A stretch of DNA of 5,669 bases, from assembly GCA_964458655.1 (NCBI GenBank), contig CAYWJT010000091.1, positions 1 to 5,669 on the forward strand, in the 5' to 3' direction. A program made the translations under genes and the position numbers. Position 1 is the stretch's first letter. The number at the start of each line of letters is the position of its first letter. The notes beneath the pieces are model-generated. The model worked only from the letters and a program-made list of their open reading frames with translations. It was not told the DNA's origin and did not search any database. Source of the DNA: CAYWJT01 sp964458655 (lineage in GTDB: Bacteria > Acidobacteriota > Aminicenantia > Aminicenantales > Saccharicenantaceae). Positions 1 through 5,669 of this stretch are shown one piece after another.

Positions 1-57
1 GTGATCGGCGTCATGATCGTCGTCGCCCTCGGCATGGGAGGCTATCGCAAGAAATGA
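1..57 (+). CDS. CorA-like Mg2+/Co2+ transporter, C-terminal fragment (5' end outside window)
   Basis: An open frame enters at base 1 and ends at TGA 55-57, giving 18 residues (VIGVMIVVALGMGGYRKK). The first 12 residues and their 36 bases are identical to the second membrane helix of the complete CorA gene downstream (bases 1162-1197). This must therefore be the end of TM2 and the short cytoplasmic tail of a second CorA paralogue on the same strand. After the identical block the sequences part at once: this copy ends in GGYRKK, while the downstream copy ends in LKYFKKKNWL, the usual CorA tail. Only the tail is visible, so the integrity of the GMN motif and the rest of the protein is unknown. 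The assignment rests wholly on the match to the neighbour. An assembly artefact at a contig edge is the main alternative. Confidence 0.72.
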   Translation: MIGVMIVVALGMGGYRKK

Positions 58-66
58 GGCCGAGCC

Positions 67-85
67 TTGAACCGCAGTCGTTCAA
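67..85. repeat. Inverted repeat upstream of corA, possible operator
   Basis: TTGAAC (67-72) and GTTCAA (80-85) form perfect 6-base arms around a 7-base spacer in the 99-bp gap between the two corA genes. A related element, TTGAAG, lies at 109-114. The dyad could be a repressor site or just a weak hairpin. TTGAAC with TGAAAT 16 bases further on (89-94) also resembles a weak promoter. Nothing in the sequence tells these apart. Confidence 0.25.
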
Positions 86-142
86 CCGTGAAATTGACCC
101 GCGGCCCGTTGAAGCCGCCCCCGGTTTCTGATAGCCTTTGCC

Positions 143-150
143 GGAGGAGG
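143..150 (+). promoter_or_regulatory. Shine-Dalgarno sequence of corA
   Basis: GGAGGAGG lies 6 bases before ATG 157-159. It is the only strong ribosome binding site in the window, and it fixes the corA start at 157 rather than at the in-frame ATG at 67, which would add 30 residues unlike any CorA N-terminus. Confidence 0.85.
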
Positions 151-156
151 GACAGG

Positions 157-1230
157 ATGAACCCGAAGGACTGGCTCCCGAACAGACAGAAGAAGCAGGT
201 CGGCGCCTCGCCGGGAACGCCCGTGTTCGTTGGAGAGAGGAAGGCCGAAGCCGTCAAAATAACCATCATCGACTACGACGAGGCCAAGTTCGACGAAAGG
301 GTCGTCAAGGAGGTCGCCGAGTGTTTCCCCTGCAGGGAAACCTCGACCGTCTCCTGGATCAACGTCGACGGCCTCCACGACGTCGAAGCCGTCCAGCGCC
401 TGGCCGCGCACTTCGGCCTGCACCCCCTGACCGTCGAAGATATAGTGAACACCCAGCAACGGCCGAAACTCGAGGAGTTCGAGGATTACATCTACATCGT
501 CCTCAAGATGCTCATCTACGACGGCGGCTCCGGCGAGGTCGAAAGCGAACAGGTCAGCCTGGTCCTGGGCCGGAACTACGTCTTATCCTTCCAGGAGAAG
601 GCCGGCGACATCTTCGAGCCGGTCCGGGAAAGGATACGCAACGGCAAGGGCCGCATCAGGAAGCGGGGCCCGGACTACCTGGCTTACGCCCTGATAGACG
701 CCGTCGTCGACCATTACTTCCTCATTCTCGAAGCGAGCGGCGAGCGCCTCGAGGGACTCGAGGACAAGGTCGTGGCCGACCCGAGGCCGGAGACGCTCCG
801 CGAAATCCACCGCCTGAAAAGGGACATGATCGAACTGCGCCGCTCGGTCTGGCCGCTGAGGGAAGTCATAGGCGCTCTCGACAGAAGCGAGTCGCGTCTC
901 GTCGACGTCTCGACCCGCGTCTTCCTCCGCGACGTCTACGACCACACCATCCAGGTCATAGACACGGTCGAAACCTTCCGCGACATGCTCTCGGGCATGC
1001 ACGACACATACCTGTCGAGCATCAGCAACCGCATGAACGAGGTCATGAAGGTCCTGACCGTCATCGCCACGATCTTCATCCCCCTGACCTTCATCGCGGG
1101 CATCTACGGCATGAACTTCGAGTTCATGCCAGAGCTCGGCTGGCGCTGGGGCTATTTCGCGGTGATCGGCGTCATGATCGTCGTCGCCCTCGGCATGCTG
1201 AAGTATTTCAAGAAGAAGAACTGGCTCTGA
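157..1230 (+). CDS. corA: Magnesium/cobalt transporter CorA
   Basis: This is a 357-residue CorA, the homopentameric inner-membrane channel for Mg2+ (also Co2+ and Ni2+) uptake. Residues 1 to about 290 form the cytoplasmic domain and long stalk helix. TM1 is about 297-317, followed by the signature GMN at 318-320 (YGMNFEFMPELGW) and TM2 at about 331-351, ending in the basic KKKNWL tail. Aligned from memory to Thermotoga maritima CorA with an offset of 6, the regulatory metal-site acids correspond to D95 and D259 and the pore Asn to N294. Gate residues M297 and L300 are kept, and the third gate Met is I308. Length is normal (T. maritima 351). The start follows a strong Shine-Dalgarno sequence. 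A paralogous corA end lies 99 bp upstream. Known CorA channels close when internal Mg2+ is high, and the conserved acids suggest the same here. Confidence 0.96.
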   Translation: MNPKDWLPNRQKKQVGASPGTPVFVGERKAEAVKITIIDYDEAKFDERVVKEVAECFPCRETSTVSWINVDGLHDVEAVQRLAAHFGLHPLTVEDIVNTQQRPKLEEFEDYIYIVLKMLIYDGGSGEVESEQVSLVLGRNYVLSFQEKAGDIFEPVRERIRNGKGRIRKRGPDYLAYALIDAVVDHYFLILEASGERLEGLEDKVVADPRPETLREIHRLKRDMIELRRSVWPLREVIGALDRSESRLVDVSTRVFLRDVYDHTIQVIDTVETFRDMLSGMHDTYLSSISNRMNEVMKVLTVIATIFIPLTFIAGIYGMNFEFMPELGWRWGYFAVIGVMIVVALGMLKYFKKKNWL

Positions 1231-1244
1231 GATCCCGGCTCAGA
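1226..1244. terminator. Hairpin between convergent corA and mtnA, possible weak bidirectional terminator
   Basis: TCTGAG (1226-1231) and CTCAGA (1239-1244) pair as a 6-bp stem around a 7-base loop. The stem contains the stop codons of both converging genes. No run of T follows on the + side. On the - side the flank is only pyrimidine-rich (TTCTTCTTCTTG). As an intrinsic terminator it is therefore weak, and the symmetry could simply come from two facing TGA stops. Confidence 0.3.
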
Positions 1245-2253
1245 AAGAGAACGGCGGCCGGGCGATCCCCCGCTCGGTGACGATGGCCGTGATCAGCCGC
1301 GCCGGAGTGACGTCGAAGGCCGGGTTCCTGACCGGGACTCCCGGCAGGGTGACGAGCCTGCCGCCGACCTCGCGGACCTCGCGGGCCGGCCTCTCCTCGA
1401 TGGTTATGGCCGACCCGTCGGCAAGTGACGTGTCTATGGTCGAGCGGGGCGCGGCCACGAAGAAAGGCACGCCGTTCTCGCGGGCCAGCACGGCCAGGGA
1501 GTAGGTGCCGATCTTGTTGGCCGTGTCGCCGTTGCGGGCGATCCGGTCGGCGCCCACGGCCACGGCCTGCACTTCGCCCAGCTTCATCAGCCAGCCGGCC
1601 GCGTTGTCGGTGATGAGGGTCACTGGTATCCTATCGCGCTCGAGCTCCCAGACGGTCAGGCGCGCCCCCTGCAGGAAAGGCCGTGTTTCGCAGGCCAGGA
1701 CGCGGATAGCCTTGCCGCCGGCAGCGGCCGCGCGGATCATGCCCAGGGCCGTGCCCTGGGCAGCCGTGGCCAGCGCGCCGGTGTTGCAGTGCGTCAGCAC
1801 GGTCCAGCTGTCGCGAAGGAGCCGCGCGCCGTGAACGCCGATGAGCCGGCACGTCCCTGCGTCCTCGCGCTCGATGGCCGCGGCCTCAGCCAGGAGAGCT
1901 TTCTTGAGCGTCGTCAAGCCGGCCGGCCTGTTTTTCTCGAAGGCCGCCCTCATGCGCTCCAGGGCCCAGAAGAGGTTCCGGGCTGTCGGCCTCGTCCGCG
2001 CCAGGCGTCCGTAGATCCTCTCGAAATCGCGTTCGAGCTGCCTTCCGCCGCCGCTCTCCAGGCCCATGACGCCCAGGGCCACGCCGTAGGCGGCCGCTAT
2101 GCCGACGGCCGGGGCTCCCCTGACGGCCATCTTCTCGATGGCCTGGGCCACCTGGATGTAGGTCCGGCAGCGCAGATAGACTTCCTGCCAGGGGAGTTTC
2201 CTCTGGTCGATGATGACCAGCGCGCCGTCCTTCCAGGCCAGGGACGGCAGCAT
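1240..2253 (-). CDS. mtnA: S-methyl-5-thioribose-1-phosphate isomerase
   Basis: This 337-residue protein belongs to the MtnA branch of the eIF-2B alpha/beta/delta-like family. It is a cytoplasmic enzyme converting 5-methylthioribose 1-phosphate to 5-methylthioribulose 1-phosphate in methionine salvage. Visible family motifs are the N-terminal LAWKDGALVIIDQRKLP (5-21), MAVRGAPAVGIAAAYG (42-57), THCNTGALAT (154-163), ETRPFLQGARLT (189-200), VGADRIARNGDTANKIGTY (233-251) and the closing NPAFDVTPARLITAIVTERGI (310-330). The catalytic pair known from Bacillus MtnA corresponds to C156 and D236, which separates it from translation-factor or ribose-1,5-bisphosphate isomerase relatives. Length is typical. 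The start lies 3 bases after the upstream gene's stop, with AGAAGGG just ahead inside that gene, so translation is probably coupled. No other salvage gene (mtnP, mtnK, mtnB, mtnC, mtnD) is in the window. Confidence 0.96.
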   Translation of the reverse strand: MLPSLAWKDGALVIIDQRKLPWQEVYLRCRTYIQVAQAIEKMAVRGAPAVGIAAAYGVALGVMGLESGGGRQLERDFERIYGRLARTRPTARNLFWALERMRAAFEKNRPAGLTTLKKALLAEAAAIEREDAGTCRLIGVHGARLLRDSWTVLTHCNTGALATAAQGTALGMIRAAAAGGKAIRVLACETRPFLQGARLTVWELERDRIPVTLITDNAAGWLMKLGEVQAVAVGADRIARNGDTANKIGTYSLAVLARENGVPFFVAAPRSTIDTSLADGSAITIEERPAREVREVGGRLVTLPGVPVRNPAFDVTPARLITAIVTERGIARPPFSF

Positions 2254-2256
2254 GCC

Positions 2257-3090
2257 TCAACCCTTCTTCCAGGCCGGCGTCCGTTCGTCCCGCCAGCCCC
2301 ATTTCTTGACCCAGGCCCTGTGCCTATCAAGGAGCCTGCCCTGCGCCGCTTCATCGGCCGAGGCCGCAAGGCGCTCGTAGCAGAAGACGATTTGGTTGTC
2401 GTTGTCGCGCATGGCCTTCTCGGACGGCAGGCCCAGCTCGCGGGCGATGACGGCCTCCTGGTAGGCGCGCTCGTAGTCGCCGGTGTGCCCGCAGACCTGC
2501 GATATCAGGTAATGATACAGGCCGCAGGCGTAATCGCCCAGCACAAGGGAGTCGAGCTCGCCGAGCAGGCCGGCGAGCGCCTTTTTTCTCTCTTTCTCCG
2601 GAAGGCCGAGGCTGTTCTTGAGGACGGCTTCGGTCCGCCTCGAGGCCGCGGCCATGGCCGCCGGCCTGAACTTGGACCGGCGCATCAGCTCGGCGTAGAC
2701 GCGGCCGGCCGATTCCTCGAGCCCCAGCTCGCTGAAGCTGATGGCCAGGCCGACCAGGGCGACGTCTGAGGCCCAGGATTGAGCCGGCTCATGGCCCAGG
2801 TCGAAGGCCTTGAGGAAACTGGCCTCGGCCTCCTTCCACAGCCCCAGGTTGACCTCGGCCAGCCCCTTGATCGTGAAGGCCTGGGCCGAGGGCCGGCGCC
2901 GGGACGCCACGGCCGCCTCGCTCCTCGCCCGCTCGAAACAGGCCGCCGCCTGTTCCGCGCGCATGGCGGCCGATTCCTCGCCCGCCCTGGTGTAGTAGAG
3001 CTTGGCGTTCTCGAGATGGGTGGCGCAGGCGGCCGCGGCCAGGCCTACGGCCAGCAGCGCGCACAGGGTCACGGACTTTCTCGTCTTCAT
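2257..3090 (-). CDS. Exported TPR-repeat protein, probable lipoprotein
   Basis: This 277-residue protein has no specific family I can name. The N-terminus is a signal peptide: basic MKTRK, a hydrophobic stretch (6-21) and Cys22 in the context LAAAAC. The Ala at -3 makes the lipobox relaxed, so lipid attachment is likely but not certain. The mature part is almost all helical. Residues about 71-101 (AFTIKGLAEVNLGLWKEAEA and onward) match the tetratricopeptide pattern, and about 109-137 and 186-220 look like degenerate repeats, including GDYERAYQEAVIARELGLP. TPR domains usually mediate protein-protein contacts, and no enzyme motif is seen. Its ATG overlaps the upstream stop (ATGA, 3087-3090) and mtnA follows after 3 bases, so it is the middle gene of a coupled cluster. 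Role inferred only: an envelope-anchored scaffold or assembly factor. Confidence 0.82.
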   Translation of the reverse strand: MKTRKSVTLCALLAVGLAAAACATHLENAKLYYTRAGEESAAMRAEQAAACFERARSEAAVASRRRPSAQAFTIKGLAEVNLGLWKEAEASFLKAFDLGHEPAQSWASDVALVGLAISFSELGLEESAGRVYAELMRRSKFRPAAMAAASRRTEAVLKNSLGLPEKERKKALAGLLGELDSLVLGDYACGLYHYLISQVCGHTGDYERAYQEAVIARELGLPSEKAMRDNDNQIVFCYERLAASADEAAQGRLLDRHRAWVKKWGWRDERTPAWKKG

Positions 3091-3671
3091 GGCGATTTGA
3101 CCTTATCGATGATCAGGTCTTGGACTTCCTCGTCGCGAAGGAGGTGGATGCCCAGGCCGCCGGCTTCCCTTGCCAGACGCCTCAGGCTCCTCCAGAATTC
3201 GCGGCTCGAGGCCGCCGGCGCCACGTCCTTCAGGGCCTGCCTTGTCCGCGGCTCGAACTCTTCGACCAGCCGGCGGAAGTCGCCTGAAGAGAGTTCCTCC
3301 AGGAACAGGCCTTGGAGGAAGGGGTCATCGAGACCGAGGACGGGATAGAGGGCGGCGAAGGCCCGCCTCAAGGCGGCGAGGTCGCGGGCCCGGAGTTCCT
3401 CGGAGTAGGACCTGGCCAGGGCGGCGTCGGACTCGAAAAAGGCGACAACGAAATCGTCGGGCTTGACCATAACGACTTCGGGCTCGAGGCCCACTTTCCA
3501 GCCCAGGACCTTTTCTCTGACGTCGTAAGACCGGCGGACGGCCCAGATGAAAACGGACCGCAGGAGCGGGAAATATATATACGGAGCGTCGGGGAGGAAC
3601 CGCCTGACGATCTCGACGGCCCTGGCCACGGTCTTCTCGAGTTCTTGTTTGTCCATCGCCCGCAGGGCCAT
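3087..3671 (-). CDS. Conserved-looking hypothetical protein, soluble, helical
   Basis: I do not recognise this 194-residue protein. It has no signal peptide, no convincing membrane helix and no cysteine, and is rich in Leu, Arg, Glu and Ala. The pattern reads as an alpha-helical cytoplasmic protein. A short central strand-like region (about 56-82) contains VVMVKPDDFVVAFFE, followed by a charged helical half with Leu/Arg repeats (about 83-170). No catalytic or nucleotide-binding motif is visible. The start is uncertain: ATG 3671 has only a weak GGGA ahead, and the in-frame ATG at 3656 (MDKQELEK) is a credible alternative giving 189 residues. It is first in a cluster with the lipoprotein (4-nt overlap) and mtnA. 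That overlap, and the lack of an equally sound competing frame, support a real gene. Confidence 0.78.
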   Translation of the reverse strand: MALRAMDKQELEKTVARAVEIVRRFLPDAPYIYFPLLRSVFIWAVRRSYDVREKVLGWKVGLEPEVVMVKPDDFVVAFFESDAALARSYSEELRARDLAALRRAFAALYPVLGLDDPFLQGLFLEELSSGDFRRLVEEFEPRTRQALKDVAPAASSREFWRSLRRLAREAGGLGIHLLRDEEVQDLIIDKVKSP

Positions 3672-3672
3672 T

Positions 3673-3700
3673 TTTATCCCAACGGCGGGCCGCTTTTCAA
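3673..3700 (-). promoter_or_regulatory. Candidate promoter of the three-gene mtnA cluster
   Basis: On the - strand, TTGAAA (3700-3695) is followed after 16 bases by GATAAA (3678-3673). TAAAAA at 18 bases is an alternative -10. Matches to the sigma-70 consensus are 5/6 and 4/6. A transcript from here would begin close to or inside the first ATG (3671), favouring translation from the ATG at 3656. Read-through from lepA across the 105-bp gap could equally drive the cluster. Confidence 0.35.
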
Positions 3701-3711
3701 GTATCCGAAGC

Positions 3712-3728
3712 CTCTATGACGAATAGAG
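3712..3728. repeat. Short inverted repeat in the lepA-cluster gap
   Basis: CTCTAT (3712-3717) and ATAGAG (3723-3728) are perfect 6-base arms around GACGA. It lies about 50 bases past the lepA stop and just upstream of the candidate cluster promoter. No T-run follows in either direction, so it is not a typical intrinsic terminator. It could be an operator or a chance palindrome. Confidence 0.25.
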
Positions 3729-3776
3729 CAGGCGCCGTTCCCGTTTTTCATCCATGTCCGCCTGCGTCCGGAAGCG

Positions 3777-5567
3777 CTACTTGACCTCGAGGACGGCCAG
3801 GAAGGCTTCCTGCGGTATGTCGACCTTGCCGATGCGGCGCATCCTCTTTTTGCCCTTCTTCTGCTTCTCGAGGAGCTTCATCTTGCGGGTGTAGTCGCCG
3901 CCGTAGAGCTTGGCCAGGACGTCCTTGCGGAAGGGCTTGACCGTCTCGCGGGCGATGATGCGCTTGCCGACGGCCGCCTGCAGGATGACCTCGAACTGCT
4001 GGCGGGGTATGGCCTTGCGCATGCGCTCGACCAGGGCCCGGCCCATGGCGTAGGCCTTGTCCTCGTGGACGATGAGCGAAAGCGCGTCGACCTCCTCGCC
4101 GTTGACCAGGATGTCGAGCTTGACGAGAGGGCCTTCCTTGAAGCCCCGGAACTCGTAGTCCATCGAGGCGTAGCCCTGCGACACCGACTTGAGCTGGTTG
4201 TGGAAATCGAAGACGACCTCGTTGAGCGGCACGAGGTACTCGAGCAGGACGCGGCCGGTGCCGATGTATTCCAGCTTCTTCTGCTCGCCGCGGCGCTCGT
4301 CGAGGAGCTGGAGGATGGGGCCGAGGTAGCGGTCGGGCGTGATGACGGTCATCCCGATGACCGGCTCGGCGACGGAGGCCACCTCCTGCTGGGGCGGCAG
4401 CTCGGAGGGATTGTGGATCTCGACGGTCTCGCCGCGCGTCGTCCGCACCCGGTAGCCGACGCTCGGTGCGGTCGAGATGAGGTCCAGCCCGAACTCCCTC
4501 TCCAGCCGCTCCTGGACTATCTCGCGGTGGAGCAGGCCCAGGAAGCCGGCCCTGAAGCCCAGGCCCAGAGCCGGCGAGTTCTCCGGCTCGAACTGGACCG
4601 AGGCGTCGTTGAGCTTGAGCTTGTCCAAGGCGCCGCGCAGGTCCTCGATGCGGCTGTCGCCGGCCGGGAACAGGCCGCAGAAGACCATGGGCTTGGCTTC
4701 CTTGAAACCCGGCAGGGGCGAGGCCGCCGGCCGGTCCCGGAGCGTCATCGTGTCGCCGACCCGGGCGCTGCGCAGGTTCTTGATGCCGGCGATGACGTAG
4801 CCCACCTCGCCGGTCAGTATGCGGTCCGTCTTCACCGGCTTGGGCGTGAGGTAGCCGAGCTCCTCGACCTCGTACTCCTCGCCCGACGACATCAGGACGA
4901 CGCGGTCGCCGGCCGCGAGCGAACCGTCGCGGACCCGGACGAGCACCACCACTCCGCGGTAAGGGTCGAACCAGGAGTCGAACATCAGGGCCTTGAGCGG
5001 CGCCTCGGGGTCGCCTTGCGGGGGCGGAACGCGAGCGATCACGGCCTCGAACACCTCCTCGACGCCCGTGCCTTTCTTGGCGCTCACGGCCAGGGCCTCC
5101 GACTTCGGCAGGCCGATGATATGCTCCAGCTGCTCCAGCGTGGCCTCGACGTCGGCCTGGGGCAGGTCGATCTTGTTGATGACAGGCACCAGGACGAGCT
5201 CGTTCTGGACGGCCAAGTAGGTGTTGGCCACGGTCTGGGCCTCGACGCCCTGCGAAGCGTCTATGACGAGCAGGGCGCCCTCGCAGGCGGCCAGGCTGCG
5301 CGAGACCTCGTAGGAGAAGTCCACGTGGCCGGGCGTGTCGATGAGGTTGAGGACGTAGTCCTCGCCCCGCCGGGAGCGGTAGTTGAGCCGGGCCGTCTGG
5401 GCCTTGATGGTTATACCGCGCTCCCGCTCGATCTCCATCGTGTCCAGGACCTGCTCCTTCAGCTCGCGCGCCGACAGGGCGCCGGTCAGCTCGATGAAGC
5501 GGTCGGCCAGGGTGGACTTGCCGTGGTCGACATGGGCGATGACGGAGAAGTTGCGTATGCGTCTCAT
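3777..5567 (-). CDS. lepA: Translation elongation factor 4 (LepA), ribosomal GTPase
   Basis: This 596-residue LepA/EF-4 matches the E. coli protein (599) in length and along its whole course. The GTPase domain shows G1 AHVDHGKS (11-18), the G2 region RERGITIKAQ (48-57), G3 DTPGH (77-81) with the catalytic His81, G4 NKID (131-134) and G5 SAK (162-164). EF-G-like domains II, III and V follow (LNDAS, GFRAGFLGLLHREIVQERLE, GYASMDYEF). The LepA-specific C-terminal domain has IPRQQFEV, YGGDYTRKMKLLEKQKKGKK and closing PQEAFLAVLEV. EF-4 binds the ribosome and is linked to back-translocation, initiation and 30S assembly. I chose ATG 5567 because MRRIRNFSVIAHVDHGKST aligns with the family N-terminus. 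In-frame ATGs upstream, as far as 5645, would add up to 26 unrelated residues. No Shine-Dalgarno precedes any of these starts. It is transcribed toward the mtnA cluster. Confidence 0.97.
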   Translation of the reverse strand: MRRIRNFSVIAHVDHGKSTLADRFIELTGALSARELKEQVLDTMEIERERGITIKAQTARLNYRSRRGEDYVLNLIDTPGHVDFSYEVSRSLAACEGALLVIDASQGVEAQTVANTYLAVQNELVLVPVINKIDLPQADVEATLEQLEHIIGLPKSEALAVSAKKGTGVEEVFEAVIARVPPPQGDPEAPLKALMFDSWFDPYRGVVVLVRVRDGSLAAGDRVVLMSSGEEYEVEELGYLTPKPVKTDRILTGEVGYVIAGIKNLRSARVGDTMTLRDRPAASPLPGFKEAKPMVFCGLFPAGDSRIEDLRGALDKLKLNDASVQFEPENSPALGLGFRAGFLGLLHREIVQERLEREFGLDLISTAPSVGYRVRTTRGETVEIHNPSELPPQQEVASVAEPVIGMTVITPDRYLGPILQLLDERRGEQKKLEYIGTGRVLLEYLVPLNEVVFDFHNQLKSVSQGYASMDYEFRGFKEGPLVKLDILVNGEEVDALSLIVHEDKAYAMGRALVERMRKAIPRQQFEVILQAAVGKRIIARETVKPFRKDVLAKLYGGDYTRKMKLLEKQKKGKKRMRRIGKVDIPQEAFLAVLEVK

Positions 5568-5669
5568 GGGAAAAATCATCATGGCAGAAAAGACGGCGCC
5601 GGTCAAACGCCCGCCGGTGAGCTCGTTCAGATACATAGGTGACACGATGGGCTATGATAGGTGCCGCCA
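5568..5669. other. Region upstream of lepA, no gene recognised
   Basis: These 102 bases hold the candidate lepA promoter and no supportable coding sequence. The in-frame - strand extension of lepA here (from 5645) has no ribosome binding site and no family similarity. The edge of the window cuts off whatever lies beyond. Confidence 0.5.
5578..5606 (-). promoter_or_regulatory. Candidate sigma-70-type promoter of lepA
   Basis: On the - strand, TTGACC (5606-5601, 5/6 to consensus) is separated by exactly 17 bases from CATGAT (5583-5578, 4/6). The lepA ATG at 5567 begins 11 bases after the -10. Transcription starting 6-7 bases past the -10 would leave a leader of only a few bases, in keeping with the missing Shine-Dalgarno. 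It also excludes the upstream in-frame ATGs from such a transcript. Confidence 0.45.

Noticed and set aside
67..156. 30-residue N-terminal extension of corA from ATG 67
   Set aside because: The internal ATG at 157 has a strong Shine-Dalgarno at 6 bases and gives the normal family length. The extension is non-homologous, lacks a ribosome binding site and covers the likely regulatory region.
82..1002. Two - strand open frames (82-459 and 583-1002) opposite corA
   Set aside because: Both are antisense shadows of corA with no start signal or recognisable domain.
138..1280. 380-codon + strand frame overlapping corA in another frame
   Set aside because: Its translation is an Arg/Pro/His-rich string typical of a frame-shifted GC-rich gene, while corA in this interval is certain.
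1789..2769. 326-codon open frame on the + strand across mtnA and the TPR gene
   Set aside because: It spans two well-supported genes and their junction in antisense, has no motif, and its composition is typical of a GC-rich shadow frame.
3571..3581. AT-only stretch (AAATATATATA) in a GC-rich gene, possible internal promoter
   Set aside because: It encodes YIYF in the hypothetical protein with ordinary codons, and no convincing -35 partner was found.
3712..3728. Palindrome as the lepA terminator
   Set aside because: The stem is only 6 bp and no T-run follows on the - strand, so termination is not supported. It is kept only as an inverted repeat.
4065..5642. 525-codon open frame on the + strand opposite lepA
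   Set aside because: lepA is unmistakable on the - strand. The antisense frame is open because of GC-rich third positions and reads as low-complexity Asp/Val/Leu/Arg without any domain or ribosome binding site.
5568..5645. 26-residue N-terminal extension of lepA
   Set aside because: LepA proteins begin just before the IRNFS motif. The extension has no similarity to that and overlaps a candidate promoter.
5654..5659. TATGAT near the right edge as a divergent + strand promoter
   Set aside because: It looks like a -10 element, but no -35 lies at 16-18 bases and the downstream gene is outside the window.

Overview
This is a GC-rich bacterial window with ordinary housekeeping and metabolic content. 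It holds four complete, confidently delimited genes, one gene of uncertain start, and the last 57 bases of a sixth. The CorA resembles the Thermotoga/methanogen type. Together with the GC-rich codon use and the mixed start signals (one strong Shine-Dalgarno, several genes with none), it fits a little-cultured Gram-negative lineage such as Aminicenantes or another Acidobacteriota-like group. That placement is a guess from style, not a demonstrated assignment. The odd length, and a start inside a repeated stretch, suggest the window may be a whole short metagenomic contig.

Left part, + strand: the tail of one CorA-like gene (1-57), a 99-bp gap, then a complete corA Mg2+/Co2+ channel gene (157-1230). 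The tail copies 36 bases of the 3' end of the complete gene exactly and then diverges sharply, so two corA paralogues sit in tandem.

Rest of the window, - strand, read right to left: lepA (translation factor EF-4, 5567-3777), a 105-bp gap, then a tight three-gene cluster. The cluster is an unrecognised 194-residue soluble protein (3671-3087), a TPR-type exported lipoprotein (3090-2257, 4-nt ATGA overlap) and mtnA (methylthioribose-1-phosphate isomerase of methionine salvage, 2253-1240, 3-nt gap). The overlap and spacing point to one transcript with coupled translation. mtnA and corA converge with only 9 bp between their stop codons, and a small hairpin spans both stops.

No rRNA, tRNA, CRISPR array, insertion sequence or phage gene was seen. 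The most notable points are the tandem corA repeat with its abrupt boundary, a possible leaderless lepA transcript, and the unrecognised gene plus lipoprotein linked to mtnA. I see no convincing evidence of a new multi-gene system.
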